Positions 1-9,042 of a stretch of DNA of 21,436 bases are shown one piece after another. The stretch spans positions 1 through 21,436 of the forward strand of contig CAMTOT010000008.1 in the NCBI GenBank assembly GCA_947074165.1. Reading direction: 5' to 3'. The notes below the pieces were generated by a model that did not search any database, had not been told where the DNA came from, and was given only the letters and a program-made list of their open reading frames with translations. The stretch comes from an uncultured Bacteroidales bacterium (GTDB lineage: Bacteria; Bacteroidota; Bacteroidia; Bacteroidales; JAUNSR01). The position numbers and the translations under genes were made by a program. Every line of letters starts with the position of its first letter. Within the stretch, counting starts at the first letter, position 1.

Positions 1-48
1 CGAGATAATGAGCGGTGACTGGAGTTCAGACGTGTGCTCTTCCGATCT
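1..48 (+). other. Illumina TruSeq i7 adapter (contamination)
   Basis: These bases are not genomic. Positions 15-48 match the Illumina TruSeq read-2/index adapter, ending in the GCTCTTCCGATCT that adjoins an insert. Positions 1-6 (CGAGAT) are the end of the P7 primer tail. The 8 bases between, 7-14 (AATGAGCG), lie exactly where the i7 index sits; their reverse complement CGCTCATT is, from memory, TruSeq HT index D703. An ORF beginning at 15 encodes the familiar artefact peptide MTGVQTCALPI and should not be annotated. Genomic sequence begins at 49, inside secA. Confidence 0.98.
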
Positions 49-3000
49 GCTGCCTGTTGAGCAGCGCCAACACCTGTTCCGTTAATCTGTTGTTTGTCAG
101 TTCTCATATTGCTGTAGTCCTGATGAACCTCTTTTGGAGCTTCTTTTACCTCTTCTGGTTCTCTTACAGGTATCTGTCCACGCATCAATATAGTTACCAC
201 TCTTCTGTTTACATTGTCAATCATTGTTTTAAACAAACCAAATGATTCAAGTTTGTAGATCAAAAGAGGATCTTTTTGCTCATAAGACGCATTCTGTACA
301 GACTGGCGCAACTGGTCAAGATCACGAAGATGTTCTTTCCACGCTTCATCAATAACATTAAGCAGAATAGATTTCTGGAATGATTTAATAATTGACTTAG
401 ACTCTGATTCATGTGCCTCTTTTAGATTACAAGGTATATTATATACACGATGTCCGTCTGTTATAGGTACCATAATCATCATCTCATCTGAAATGCCTGG
501 ATTTGACTCAAAGAACTTCTCAATAACCGGATTTGCTATCTCTGCAAGTCTATCGCATTTTGTTTTAAATGCAGCAATAGCCGCATCGTAAAGCTTATCA
601 GCAATATCGTCTATCTTTAAGCCTTTCATTTCATCCTGAACAAATGGCATTTCGACTGCAAATACCCTGAATACCTCAAGCTGCATTCCTTCGTAATCAT
701 TTACATCTCCATACTCTTCAGCGATGGCGCGTGCCGCATCATATATCATATTCATGATATCAATGCCGATACGCTCACCCATAAGCGCATGTTTACGTTT
801 TGTATAGATAACTTCACGTTGTGCATTCATAACGTCATCATATTCAAGAAGGCGTTTACGAATACCGAAGTTATTTTCTTCTACTTTTTTCTGGGCATTT
901 TCGATAGCGTTAGAAATCATTTTGTGCTCAAGCACTTCTCCCTCTTCAAAACCAAGTTTATCCATAATCTTAACGATACGTTCAGAAGAGAACAGACGCA
1001 TAAGATCATCCTCAAGAGAAAGGAAGAAAATTGAAGAACCCGGATCTCCCTGACGACCGGCACGACCGCGAAGCTGTCTGTCCACACGTCTTGATTCGTG
1101 TCTTTCAGTACCGATTATAGCAAGACCACCTGCATCTTTAATATCTTTAGATAGCTTGATGTCTGTACCACGACCTGCCATATTAGTGGCAATCGTTACT
1201 GTACTTGCCTGTCCGGCAAGAGCTACAATATCAGCTTCTTTCTGGTGTAGTTTCGCGTTAAGTACATTATGCTTGATCTTACGCATTGTAAGCATCTTGC
1301 TAAGTAGCTCTGAAATCTCAACCGAAGTTGTACCAACAAGAACCGGACGTCCTGCTTCTACAAGATGACTGATCTCTTCGATCACCGCTGTATATTTCTC
1401 ACGTTTAGTTTTATAAACGCGGTCATTCATATCGTTACGTGCTATACCACGGTTAGTAGGTATAGTTACAACGTCAAGTTTATAGATATCCCAAAATTCA
1501 CCTGCTTCAGTTTCCGCCGTACCGGTCATACCCGAAAGTTTATTGTACATACGGAAGTAATTCTGTAGCGTGATAGTAGCGAATGTCTGAGTTGCAGCTT
1601 CAACTTTTACGCTCTCTTTAGCCTCTATTGCCTGGTGTAGACCGTCAGAATAACGGCGACCTTCCATAATACGGCCTGTTTGCTCGTCAACAATCTTAAC
1701 TTTGTTATCCATTACCACATACTCAACGTCTTTTTCAAACATTGTATATGCTTTAAGCAACTGATTGATTGTATGCACACGTTCCGCTTTAACAGAGTAA
1801 TTCTGCATAAGCTCGTCTTTTTTAGCCGCTTTCTCTTCGTCTGGCATAGTTTTATTGCCTTCAAGCTCTGACATTTGAGAACCGATATCCGGAAGCACGA
1901 AGAACTCAGGGTCATCAGATCTGCCGGTAAGCATATCGATACCTTTATCTGTAAGCTCGATACTCTTAACCTTCTCATCAATAACAAAAAGAAGTGGATC
2001 TGTCACGATATGCATCTGACGATTCTGCTCAGCCATATAAAACTCCTCAGTTTTTAGCATCTGAGCTTTAATACCAGGCTCACTAAGGAATTTGATAAGA
2101 GCGTTATTTCGTGGAAATGCTTTATAAGAACGGTATAAAAGAAGAGCACCTTCCTCTTTTACTTTAGCATCTGAAGAAGCCATTTTCTGTTTAGCTTCAG
2201 CAAGAAGTTTTGTAGCATTTATTCTCTGCTCTTTTACAAGAACTTCTACACGCGGACAAAACTCTTCAAACATCTGGTCTTCACCTTTTGGCACCGGACC
2301 AGATATGATAAGCGGCGTACGCGCGTCGTCAATCAATACAGAGTCAACCTCATCCACGATAGCATAGTTGTGCGGACGTTGTACAAGGTCTTTTGGATTA
2401 ATTGCCATATTATCACGAAGGTAGTCGAAACCAAATTCGTTATTTGTCCCAAATGTAATATCTGCCTCGTAAGCTTTTCTTCTTCCCTCTGAGTTTGGTT
2501 GATGTTTATCAATACAATCTACAGAAAGACCGTGAAACATATATAGCGGTCCCATCCATTCAGAGTCACGTTTTGCCAGATAATCATTGACAGTTACAAC
2601 GTGTACCCCATTGCGTGTAAGTGCATTAAGGAATACCGGTAGTGTTGCCACAAGTGTTTTACCCTCACCTGTAGCCATCTCAGCGATTTTTCCTTTATGT
2701 AATACGACACCACCAAACAACTGTACATCGTAGTGTGTCATATCCCAACGCATCATATTACCTCCGGCAAGCCATGACGTTTTAAATATAGCCTTATCTC
2801 CATCAATGGTAACAAAATCTTTAGTTACAGCCAGTTCCCTGTCGAAATCTGTAGCCGTAACCACAATCTCCTCAACCTGAGAAAATCTATATCCCGTATT
2901 CTTTACAATAGCGAACACTTCATGTATTGATTCGGTAAGAACCTCCTCAAGTTTAGCTGTAATCTCTTTTTCAAGTTTATCAACCTCGCTCCAGCTTTTT

Positions 3001-3245
3001 TCGCGTTCGTCGATAGCCATTGCTTCAATGCTATCTTTAATCTCTTTGATACGTGCTCTTTGCGGAGCTACAGTATCCTGAAGTTTTTGCATAATAGCCT
3101 GCGTACGTGCGCGAAGCTCATCATCAGAAAGAGCCGCTATCTCTGGATAAATCGCGTTGATTTTATCCACGTAAGGCTGTATCTCTTTCATGTCTCTCAG
3201 TGACTTATTACCAAAGAGTTTCTTTAGGAAATCATTAAATCCCAT
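49..3245 (-). CDS. secA: Protein translocase ATPase SecA (C-terminus cut off)
   Basis: SecA is the cytoplasmic ATPase that drives unfolded preproteins through SecYEG. Translation from ATG 3245 starts MGFNDFLKKLFGNKS and stays in one frame to the adapter, giving about 1065 residues. The Walker A MATGEGKT is at residues 190-197, the DEAD-type Walker B DEVDSVLIDDARTP starts at 298, and MAGRGTDI of the second helicase domain starts at 689; all three lie in the same frame. The last residues are a low-complexity, Gln/Gly-rich tail (about residues 1020-1065). The stop codon and the usual C-terminal zinc-binding CxCx8CH tail are missing because the contig ends here. Bacteroidota SecA is commonly around 1100 residues, so only a few dozen residues seem lost. 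It lies 63 nt downstream of the phosphatase-like gene on the same strand. This is truncation by contig end, not a pseudogene. Confidence 0.97.
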
Positions 3246-3308
3246 ATATAGTTTTTATTTATTATCAAGTGAATGTAAATATGCTTATTCTTTAATATAT
3301 CCCGACAG

Positions 3309-4889
3309 TTATTTTACCTCGGGAAGAGGACGTGCTTCACACGCATTGGGAGAGCGGATTCGCAATATACTTGAAACTGTAGGTGCAAGTTCGCGCGCAT
3401 CAATAGTGCGTTTTACCTTCTCAGCTTTAAGTTGCGGCCCGTAAAGAATAAGTGGAGCGGGGATGCTCCCTTTTCGTATAGTGGTATTTGTTCTGTTTAT
3501 ATCCTCATATACAATTTCCCAGCCCGGCTGCACAGAGAGTATCAAATCACCTGATACCTGCGAATTAAAGCCGTTAATGCATCTTGAAAGATCCGGATTC
3601 CAGTTTCCGTGAAGAAGCTGATGAGACGTTACTACATCCTGAATACCGGAAAATTCTACAACAAATTCAGCGGCTTTAGTTTGTATTTCCTTCAAATCTA
3701 TCTTCTTATCTTCGATAAGCTGGCGATTTAGATATATCTGCTGGTTGTGATAATGTGATACCCAATTTTCAGGTCCGTAAATAGCCATCAGATAGGCGTT
3801 TAGTAAAGCTAAACAGCGTTTGGGCTTAAACTCGCCTGTCGGGATACGAAAACGTTCAGAAGGTTTTATTTCATTATTATAATGACCGGTAGAGGAAAGA
3901 AAAATAAAAGTATTGTCAAGCCCTACTGACTGGTCAATCATTGTCAGCAATTCTCCTATGTTCCTGTCAAGTCTCAGATATGTGTCTTGTGTCTCAAGCG
4001 AATACTCTTGTACAGAACCATCCTTGTATGTTCCTGCGTTATATGTGACACTAAGATAATCAGGGTTTTTGCCTTTTCCAAAACCATTATTTTTTAAGAA
4101 AAGCGATACTACCTTGTTTATTTCATCATTAACAAGTGCTGTAGTTTTGAAAAGTGCGATTCGGTCTTTCTTCTGTCTTGCGAAATTATATTTAAAGCTC
4201 CATTCCGAACTCAAATAAGGCAAAAAGTTGTACTCTTCGGCTTTAAGCATCGGAGTCCATTCTAAATCATCAATTCGCTTGTCAAGAGCCTCGTTTCTAT
4301 TATATCTGTCAAGAAACCACGGCACTTCTTTGTAAAAAGCTGTTGTTGCCCATTTCCCGGTTATATTGTCAATCCAAAATGCACCGTCGGCAGAGTGCCC
4401 ACCTGCTACAAGAGCCTGTTCAAGTTCAGGTGCAACAGCAAAGATTCTGCTAAGTCCGAATGATGCCGATTTCAGCTCATCTGTAATTGTAGAAGCAAGC
4501 AGTTTATTTGGAGAAACGGTCTGACTTGTAAAGTTTCCAAGGAAATTACGATCATTAAATATCGATTCCGTTCGGTCGGAATTAGGATTAAACAGTGTAT
4601 TTGATATTACACCGTGATAATAAGGATTAGCACCTGTAAATAATGTTGCCATGCCGGCAGCACAATCAGGATTATCAAAACTAAAATCTACATCATCATA
4701 GTAGATTCCGCCTTTCATTAGCTTTTTAAAGCCATCCTCTCCGAATATATTATATAAATATTCCAGATAATCCCCTCTAAGTTGGTCTACAGTTATGCCC
4801 ACAACGAGTTTCGGAACGCCAGCCATCTGCTGAGCATTCATATTCGCTGCCGCAAGTACTACGATTAAGGAGGTTATAAATCTGTTCAT
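3309..4889 (-). CDS. PafA-type alkaline phosphatase homologue, probably a pseudoenzyme
   Basis: A 526-residue exported protein with a Sec signal peptide (residues 1-19). The fold is that of Bacteroidota PafA-like alkaline phosphatases: KLVVGITVDQLRGDYL near 27-42, ATLFTGANPYYHG at 81-93, AGGHSADGAFW at 162-172, TQDTYLRLD at 300-308 and APLILYG at 478-484. Against the known PafA residues (metal ligands D38, D305, H309, D352, H353, H486; nucleophile T79; N100; K162 and R164), D35 and N97 remain. The nucleophile position is Cys76 in CAAGM, K/R become E155/E157, the D-x-x-x-H segment reads YNAGTYKDG (283-291), the ADHG segment reads STGH (333-336) and the last His is P477. Standard zinc-dependent phosphatase activity looks impossible. 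Cys76 is not in a sulfatase CxPxR motif, so formylglycine maturation is not expected. Its start overlaps the lnb-like stop by 4 nt (ATGA), suggesting translational coupling. The fold call is firm; loss of activity is inferred from a by-eye alignment. Confidence 0.85.
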   Translation of the reverse strand: MNRFITSLIVVLAAANMNAQQMAGVPKLVVGITVDQLRGDYLEYLYNIFGEDGFKKLMKGGIYYDDVDFSFDNPDCAAGMATLFTGANPYYHGVISNTLFNPNSDRTESIFNDRNFLGNFTSQTVSPNKLLASTITDELKSASFGLSRIFAVAPELEQALVAGGHSADGAFWIDNITGKWATTAFYKEVPWFLDRYNRNEALDKRIDDLEWTPMLKAEEYNFLPYLSSEWSFKYNFARQKKDRIALFKTTALVNDEINKVVSLFLKNNGFGKGKNPDYLSVTYNAGTYKDGSVQEYSLETQDTYLRLDRNIGELLTMIDQSVGLDNTFIFLSSTGHYNNEIKPSERFRIPTGEFKPKRCLALLNAYLMAIYGPENWVSHYHNQQIYLNRQLIEDKKIDLKEIQTKAAEFVVEFSGIQDVVTSHQLLHGNWNPDLSRCINGFNSQVSGDLILSVQPGWEIVYEDINRTNTTIRKGSIPAPLILYGPQLKAEKVKRTIDARELAPTVSSILRIRSPNACEARPLPEVK

Positions 4890-6082
4890 CTATAATGTTT
4901 TATTTCTGATGTTTTCACGTTTATTCCTGAACGCAACATTATTATTCCTATGATGGGGAAAAACGCCGCGTTGAAATGCTGCGGTAAAAACGGATAACAT
5001 ATCAGTAATAGAGTTAGCAACGCAAAGTTAGCAAAATGATAATAATATAGAACTTTTTTGACAAATTTCACCCATACTAAAATGGATATAATTAAGTAAA
5101 AAGGTCTTAACCATATACAGTTTAAATTCCCATCAACGGTAGGATGAGTAGAGTAAAAATTAAGAAACCAGATCACAAACCCGGTTATACCGCATAAAAA
5201 GAATATTATTGTATCTATTATTTTAAACGTTTTGTTCCTCTTAAACTCCTTTATGCAAATAAACAATACAATAACAAAAAGAAGCCAAAATGTAGCAAGA
5301 GGAGTGAAAAGTGATAGGACGTTATCTTTGTTTATATTTGAGTTTTGTTGGCTTTCATTATATATAATTGTCTCTGCTACAAGCTTTGTATTTATAGAAT
5401 CTGATATAATCTCTGCATTATCAAAATAGTTGAGTAGTTTGCCTGGCAAAAACATCTCCTGTCTTGTGTTTATTATCTCATCTGCCTTATATCCAAGACA
5501 CAAGTCTATACCAAATGTAAGCCATTTGTCCTCACTTGTTTTTTGGTGAACATAATCCCTATATGTTTTAGACGATTCCGGTAGTTTTACTATAGGCTTA
5601 AGAGTACCGCTTATATTGTTTTCAATTATTTCCAAAGGACGTGTCGAGCAGTTGTCATAAAAATAATTATATCTGTAAATTCTGTTCTGAGGTTGATAAT
5701 TAACCAATAAAGCGTTAAGAATTTTTTTTGCGTCTGTCTGAGAAAGATTTAGTACTTGTTCGTAAACTTTTGACCCTCTTAAAGCGTATTCCATATTAAA
5801 GTATGGAAATTCCGTAACGCCCAACTGGTAGTCGGTCTCTCCTTTTACGAAACGATATAAGAAATTTGGCGTGTTAAAACTAAATAGTCCATAATTAAAT
5901 ACTAAGTCATCCCTGTTACCGACCTTTACCCTGATAGCGGTGTGTCCGAACTTTTCATATACTTCACTTCCGGGATCTGCGGTCAGCAGACTTATCGTAA
6001 CGGAGTCACGGTCATTGAAAGCGTGAAGATGTGTGGTTATACAGGTTAGGAGTAATATTATAAGGTATAGCTTTTTATACAT
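4886..6082 (-). CDS. lnb: DUF4105/Lnb-family protein, likely lipoprotein N-acyltransferase
   Basis: A 398-residue membrane protein. Residues 1-21 form a signal peptide. The periplasmic domain (about 22-235) has the DUF4105 hallmarks FGHTAIRV (45-52, His47) and YDNCSTRP (142-149, Cys145), a plausible Cys/His catalytic pair. The C-terminal third (from about 262) is strongly hydrophobic, with about five membrane segments such as FWLLFVIVLFICI and FALLTLLLICYPF. This Pfam family now carries the name of Lnb, the enzyme reported to N-acylate lipoproteins in Bacteroides, which lack the usual Lnt. The expected role is therefore addition of the third acyl chain to lipoproteins at the inner membrane. 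It heads a minus-strand run: its stop overlaps the phosphatase-like start, and secA follows. Bacteroidales genomes can hold more than one DUF4105 protein, so orthology to the characterised Lnb is inferred. Confidence 0.82.
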   Translation of the reverse strand: MYKKLYLIILLLTCITTHLHAFNDRDSVTISLLTADPGSEVYEKFGHTAIRVKVGNRDDLVFNYGLFSFNTPNFLYRFVKGETDYQLGVTEFPYFNMEYALRGSKVYEQVLNLSQTDAKKILNALLVNYQPQNRIYRYNYFYDNCSTRPLEIIENNISGTLKPIVKLPESSKTYRDYVHQKTSEDKWLTFGIDLCLGYKADEIINTRQEMFLPGKLLNYFDNAEIISDSINTKLVAETIIYNESQQNSNINKDNVLSLFTPLATFWLLFVIVLFICIKEFKRNKTFKIIDTIIFFLCGITGFVIWFLNFYSTHPTVDGNLNCIWLRPFYLIISILVWVKFVKKVLYYYHFANFALLTLLLICYPFLPQHFNAAFFPIIGIIMLRSGINVKTSEIKHYR

Positions 6083-6144
6083 TTAGATAGAGTAAAGTTT
6101 ATAATGATACATATTACTGCACCATGGTTAGATGTTCAAAAATA

Positions 6145-6181
6145 TAAAAAGGGGATTGAAAACCATTTTTTTTCAACCCCC
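6145..6181 (-). terminator. Rho-independent terminator of the histone-like gene
   Basis: Read on the minus strand, GGGGGTTGAAAA (6181-6170) pairs with TTTTCAATCCCC (6162-6151). This is a 12-bp stem with one G-U wobble, followed directly by a T tract (6150-6146). It starts 7 nt after the stop of the 58-residue gene. The wobble pairs only in the minus-strand transcript, which supports that orientation. Confidence 0.85.
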
Positions 6182-6188
6182 GATTTAT

Positions 6189-6365
6189 TTATTTTTTTGC
6201 TTCTTCAACTGAAACCTTACGGAACTCTTTAAAAAGTTTTGTTAGTTCCAATGCAGATTTACGTGCTCTCGTGCCTGCTGCTTTGTTTCCTTTTTCAGCT
6301 TGAAGTGTTGCGTCAGCCTGAAATGCTTTGATTTCAGCATCAATTTTGTTGATTAACTCTTGCAT
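6189..6365 (-). CDS. Histone H1-like DNA-binding protein (Hc1-like), 58 aa
   Basis: A complete small gene: ATG at 6365-6363, TAA at 6191-6189. The product begins MQELINKIDAEIKAFQADAT and contains QAEKGNKAAGTRARKSALEL and FKEFRKVSVEEAKK. It is Lys/Ala-rich, helical and lacks Cys. This closely resembles the short histone H1-like (Hc1-type) proteins conserved in Bacteroidales, in which the GNKAAGTRARK block is characteristic. The likely role is nucleoid binding and compaction. The gene is monocistronic: a good promoter lies about 100 nt upstream and a strong terminator just downstream. At 58 codons it falls below a 60-residue ORF cutoff. Family assignment is by recognition of the motif; DNA binding is inferred from the family. 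Confidence 0.88.
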   Translation of the reverse strand: MQELINKIDAEIKAFQADATLQAEKGNKAAGTRARKSALELTKLFKEFRKVSVEEAKK

Positions 6366-6462
6366 AAAATGAAGTTTTTTATGGGTATCAAACCCGGTTT
6401 TACGGTAATATATATGTAATTTAAGCTTTAATTTTTTACGTTTTTAAAACATACCTTAGCGC

Positions 6463-6493
6463 CAAATTTAAGAAATATTTTGATTATTATCAA
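6463..6493 (-). promoter_or_regulatory. Bacteroides-type promoter for the histone-like gene
   Basis: On the minus strand TTG (6493-6491) is followed after 20 bp by TAAATTTG (6470-6463), matching the Bacteroidota sigma-ABfr consensus of a -33 TTTG/TTG and a -7 TAnnTTTG. It implies a 5' untranslated leader of roughly 90 nt before ATG 6365. The leader contains a small GGGT-ATCAA-ACCC hairpin near 6384-6396. Confidence 0.6.
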
Positions 6494-6513
6494 TTTAATG
6501 TAATTTATTTTCT

Positions 6514-7176
6514 ATGAAAAGAGCTTTTTATCTAATTTTTATTGCATTAGCACTTATAAGTGTGGTTACATGCCGCCAGAAACAGGAAAATAAACAACCA
6601 CCTGTAGAAAAGAAAGAGATTAAAATACGCCCTATGGGGCATTACAATAAGGTTTTTAATGATCGTAATGATACTCAGCTTACCGCCGCAAGAAAAAACG
6701 GAATACCGGAAATCCTTTCACGAGAGGATGCCGATGCGCACAAAGAGAAGTTGGTTAAGATTCAGACATGTCAATGGTATAAAGTAGATTCACTAACACA
6801 TTCTATACCATATCTTGTACCTAAAGCAGCCGAGCTTCTTGAAACAATAGGAAAATCTTTTCAGGATTCTCTTAAGGCACAAGGTGTTGATAGTTATCGC
6901 ATTATTGTTACAAGTGTCTTACGTTCACGTGCAGATGTAAAGAAGCTCAGACGTACAAATGCCAATGCAAGTGAGAATTCTGCTCACAGACACGGTACGA
7001 CATTTGATATTACCTATATCAGATTCAACCGTTTCAATGATGATTACCCCTACGATATACCGACAGAACATCTGAAGCACATTCTTGCGGAAGTTTTGAG
7101 AGATCTTCGAAATGAGAAAAAATGTTATATAAAGTATGAAGTCAGACAGGGCTGTTTCCATATAACGGTCAGGTAG
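6514..7176 (+). CDS. DUF5715 / M15 (VanY-like) peptidase-fold lipoprotein
   Basis: A 220-residue exported protein. The N-terminus is a lipoprotein-type signal ending VVTC (Cys20), a slightly non-standard lipobox, followed by a charged, Pro/Lys-rich linker (21-40). The C-terminal half shows the metallopeptidase M15 pattern: SVLRSRADVKKLRR (134-147), SAHRHGTTFD (156-165) and GCFHITV (213-219). His158, Asp165 and His216 are spaced like the zinc ligands of VanX/VanY-type D,D-peptidases, with seven residues between the first two. The likely role is cleaving D-amino-acid bonds in peptidoglycan stem peptides from the periplasm or inner face of the outer membrane. The plus-strand gene truA follows 78 nt downstream, behind its own candidate promoter. 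The fold and ligands are visible; the exact substrate is unknown. Confidence 0.82.
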   Translation: MKRAFYLIFIALALISVVTCRQKQENKQPPVEKKEIKIRPMGHYNKVFNDRNDTQLTAARKNGIPEILSREDADAHKEKLVKIQTCQWYKVDSLTHSIPYLVPKAAELLETIGKSFQDSLKAQGVDSYRIIVTSVLRSRADVKKLRRTNANASENSAHRHGTTFDITYIRFNRFNDDYPYDIPTEHLKHILAEVLRDLRNEKKCYIKYEVRQGCFHITVR

Positions 7177-7223
7177 GTTTATTCTATTTAGTAATCTTTC
7201 TCATCGATAAGAATAAAATTTTG

Positions 7224-7231
7224 TACCTTTG
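7224..7231 (+). promoter_or_regulatory. Candidate -7 element upstream of truA
   Basis: TACCTTTG matches TAnnTTTG and lies 23 nt before the GTG start of truA. No convincing TTG is found 19-21 bp upstream, so this is a half-match only. Confidence 0.4.
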
Positions 7232-7254
7232 CGCCAAAATTACAGACTATTACA

Positions 7255-8007
7255 GTGCAAAGATATTTTATTTACCTTGCCTATAACGGCACGAATTATC
7301 ATGGCTGGCAGATACAGCCTAAAGACTCAAGCGTACAGCAGACTATAGAGAAAGTAATGTCAATGATCTTACGTACTCCTATTTCTATTGTCGGTGCAGG
7401 ACGTACCGATTCAGGAGTTCACGCGTCTCTTATGGTGGCTCATTTCGATATAGAGGAGCCTCTTGCTGACTGTAGCGTTTTTGCAGATAAACTAAACAGA
7501 GTACTTCCGTCTGATATTTCAATCTTCCGTATCGTACCGGTTACAGAGGATGCGCATGCCCGCTTTTCTGCTGTTTCGCGTACATATAAGTATTATGTGA
7601 CTACGCATAAAGACCCTTTTAGAAACCAGTTTCAGTATCGTGTTTTTGGTGAATATGATATAGATCTGATGAATAAGGCTGCCGATATACTGTTTGAATA
7701 TATAGATTTTACAAGTTTCTCTAAACTACATACAGATGTCAAGACTAACAACTGTAAAATAATGTACGCAAGGTGGGAAAAGAACAGCGATCAGGAGATG
7801 GTGTTTACCATAAAAGCAGACCGCTTCCTTCGTAACATGGTAAGAGCTATTGTTGGAACTTTATTATATGTTGGTCGCGGAAAAATCACTCTTGATGAGT
7901 TCCGTCGTATAATAGAGCAAAAAAACCGATGTAAAGCCGGTGATTCGGCAGTAGCTAATGCGCTGTTTCTTGTAGACGTAGAGTATCCTGTCGAACTGTT
8001 TATATAA
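7255..8007 (+). CDS. truA: tRNA pseudouridine(38-40) synthase TruA
   Basis: TruA isomerises uridines 38, 39 and 40 in the anticodon arm of many tRNAs to pseudouridine. The 250-residue product has the usual family length. The N-terminal YLAYNGTNYHGWQIQP (7-22) and the catalytic motif VGAGRTDSGVHA (46-57, with catalytic Asp52) are textbook, as are the later SFSKLHTDV segment and the FTIKADRFLRNMVRAIVG block of the C-terminal half. The start codon is GTG: no ATG lies before the conserved N-terminus, and the first residues QRYFIYLAY already align with the family start. The EamA transporter gene follows 55 nt downstream on the same strand. Confidence 0.97.
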   Translation: MQRYFIYLAYNGTNYHGWQIQPKDSSVQQTIEKVMSMILRTPISIVGAGRTDSGVHASLMVAHFDIEEPLADCSVFADKLNRVLPSDISIFRIVPVTEDAHARFSAVSRTYKYYVTTHKDPFRNQFQYRVFGEYDIDLMNKAADILFEYIDFTSFSKLHTDVKTNNCKIMYARWEKNSDQEMVFTIKADRFLRNMVRAIVGTLLYVGRGKITLDEFRRIIEQKNRCKAGDSAVANALFLVDVEYPVELFI

Positions 8008-8062
8008 ATCTTTTCCCTGGTTGATATGCTTTCTTATTTAAGGTGCTTAAAATTTTAATAAT

Positions 8063-8971
8063 ATGTGGTTAGCTTTAGCGTTTTTCTCAGCTACATTGCT
8101 GGGATTTTATGATGTGTTTAAAAAAGTGTCGTTAAACAACAATGCGGTAATTCCTGTTTTATTTTTGAATACAGTATTCTGCTCACTAATTTTCCTTCCG
8201 TTTATCATATCCTCTTATATTATGCCAGAGGCAATGCAGAAAACTATGTTTTTTGTACCCCACGCTGATATAACTACACATATGTATATAGTACTTAAAT
8301 CATTTATAGTATTATCATCATGGCTATTTGCATATTACGCTCTTAAGAATCTTCCTATCACTATCGCTTCTCCTATCAAAGCATCTCAACCTATACTTAC
8401 TTTAGTTGGCGCGATATTTATTTTTGGCGAAAGACTTAACCTGTATCAGTGGATCGGTGTGTTGATTGCGCTAGCTGCTTTCTGGTTGTTATCTATTTCA
8501 GGCAAAAAAGAAGGTATCGATTTTAAACATAATAAGTGGATATGGTGTATCGTTATGGCTACCATAACAGGTGCAATAAGTGGGTTATACGATAAGTTTC
8601 TTATGCAGAGACTTATGCTTGACAGAATGACCGTTCAGTCATGGTATAATCTATATCAGGTAGGTATGATGGGGCTTATGATGATTTTCATCTGGTACCC
8701 TTACCGTAAGAGAAATACTCCTTTTCAGTGGAGATGGTCTATAATTCTTATCTCTGTGTTCCTTTCGTGCGCAGATTTCGCATATTTCTATTCCCTTAGT
8801 TTTCCAGACGCACTTATATCAGTTGTTTCCCTTGTCAGACGAAGTGGGGTAGTAGTTGGCTTTTTTGCAGGATGGCTCTTCTTCAAAGAAAAAAATATCA
8901 AAAGCAAGTCTTTCGATCTTCTGCTTGTTGTTATAGCTATGGCATTTCTGTATATAGGCAGCAAAAACTAA
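8063..8971 (+). CDS. EamA/DMT-family inner-membrane transporter
   Basis: A 302-residue polytopic protein with about ten hydrophobic segments and short charged loops. It is organised as two homologous five-helix halves, as in the drug/metabolite transporter superfamily. The typical end of an EamA repeat is seen in ASPIKASQPILTLVGAIFIF with GERLNLYQWIGV (around 110-140) and again in SVVSLVRRSGVVVGFFAG with FFKEK (around 255-280). The substrate cannot be read from the sequence; relatives export amino acids, nucleotides or small metabolites. It lies between truA and the DUF3256 gene on the same strand and has no promoter of its own that I can see. Confidence 0.88.
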   Translation: MWLALAFFSATLLGFYDVFKKVSLNNNAVIPVLFLNTVFCSLIFLPFIISSYIMPEAMQKTMFFVPHADITTHMYIVLKSFIVLSSWLFAYYALKNLPITIASPIKASQPILTLVGAIFIFGERLNLYQWIGVLIALAAFWLLSISGKKEGIDFKHNKWIWCIVMATITGAISGLYDKFLMQRLMLDRMTVQSWYNLYQVGMMGLMMIFIWYPYRKRNTPFQWRWSIILISVFLSCADFAYFYSLSFPDALISVVSLVRRSGVVVGFFAGWLFFKEKNIKSKSFDLLLVVIAMAFLYIGSKN

Positions 8972-9012
8972 ATAAAATACAATGTAGAAGATGTTTCATT
9001 ACTCAATTATTT

Positions 9013-9020
9013 TAACTTTG
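9013..9020 (+). promoter_or_regulatory. Candidate -7 element for the DUF3256 gene
   Basis: TAACTTTG matches TAnnTTTG and lies 22 nt before ATG 9043. A weak TTTC lies about 16 bp upstream (8994-8997). It suggests the DUF3256 gene has a promoter of its own, separate from truA and the transporter. Confidence 0.45.
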
Positions 9021-9042
9021 TAAAAAGCAAATAAAGAGCAAA

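Noticed and set aside
15..245. 76-codon plus-strand ORF at the left end
   Set aside because: It starts inside the adapter (peptide MTGVQTCALPI, a known artefact) and continues antisense to secA.
789..2057. Several 60-90 codon ORFs on both strands
   Set aside because: All are shadows of the intact secA reading frame, with compositions unlike real proteins.
4664..4664. Cys76 of the phosphatase-like protein as a sulfatase formylglycine site
   Set aside because: The following residues are AAGM rather than the CxPxR consensus, and the sulfatase metal ligands are absent.
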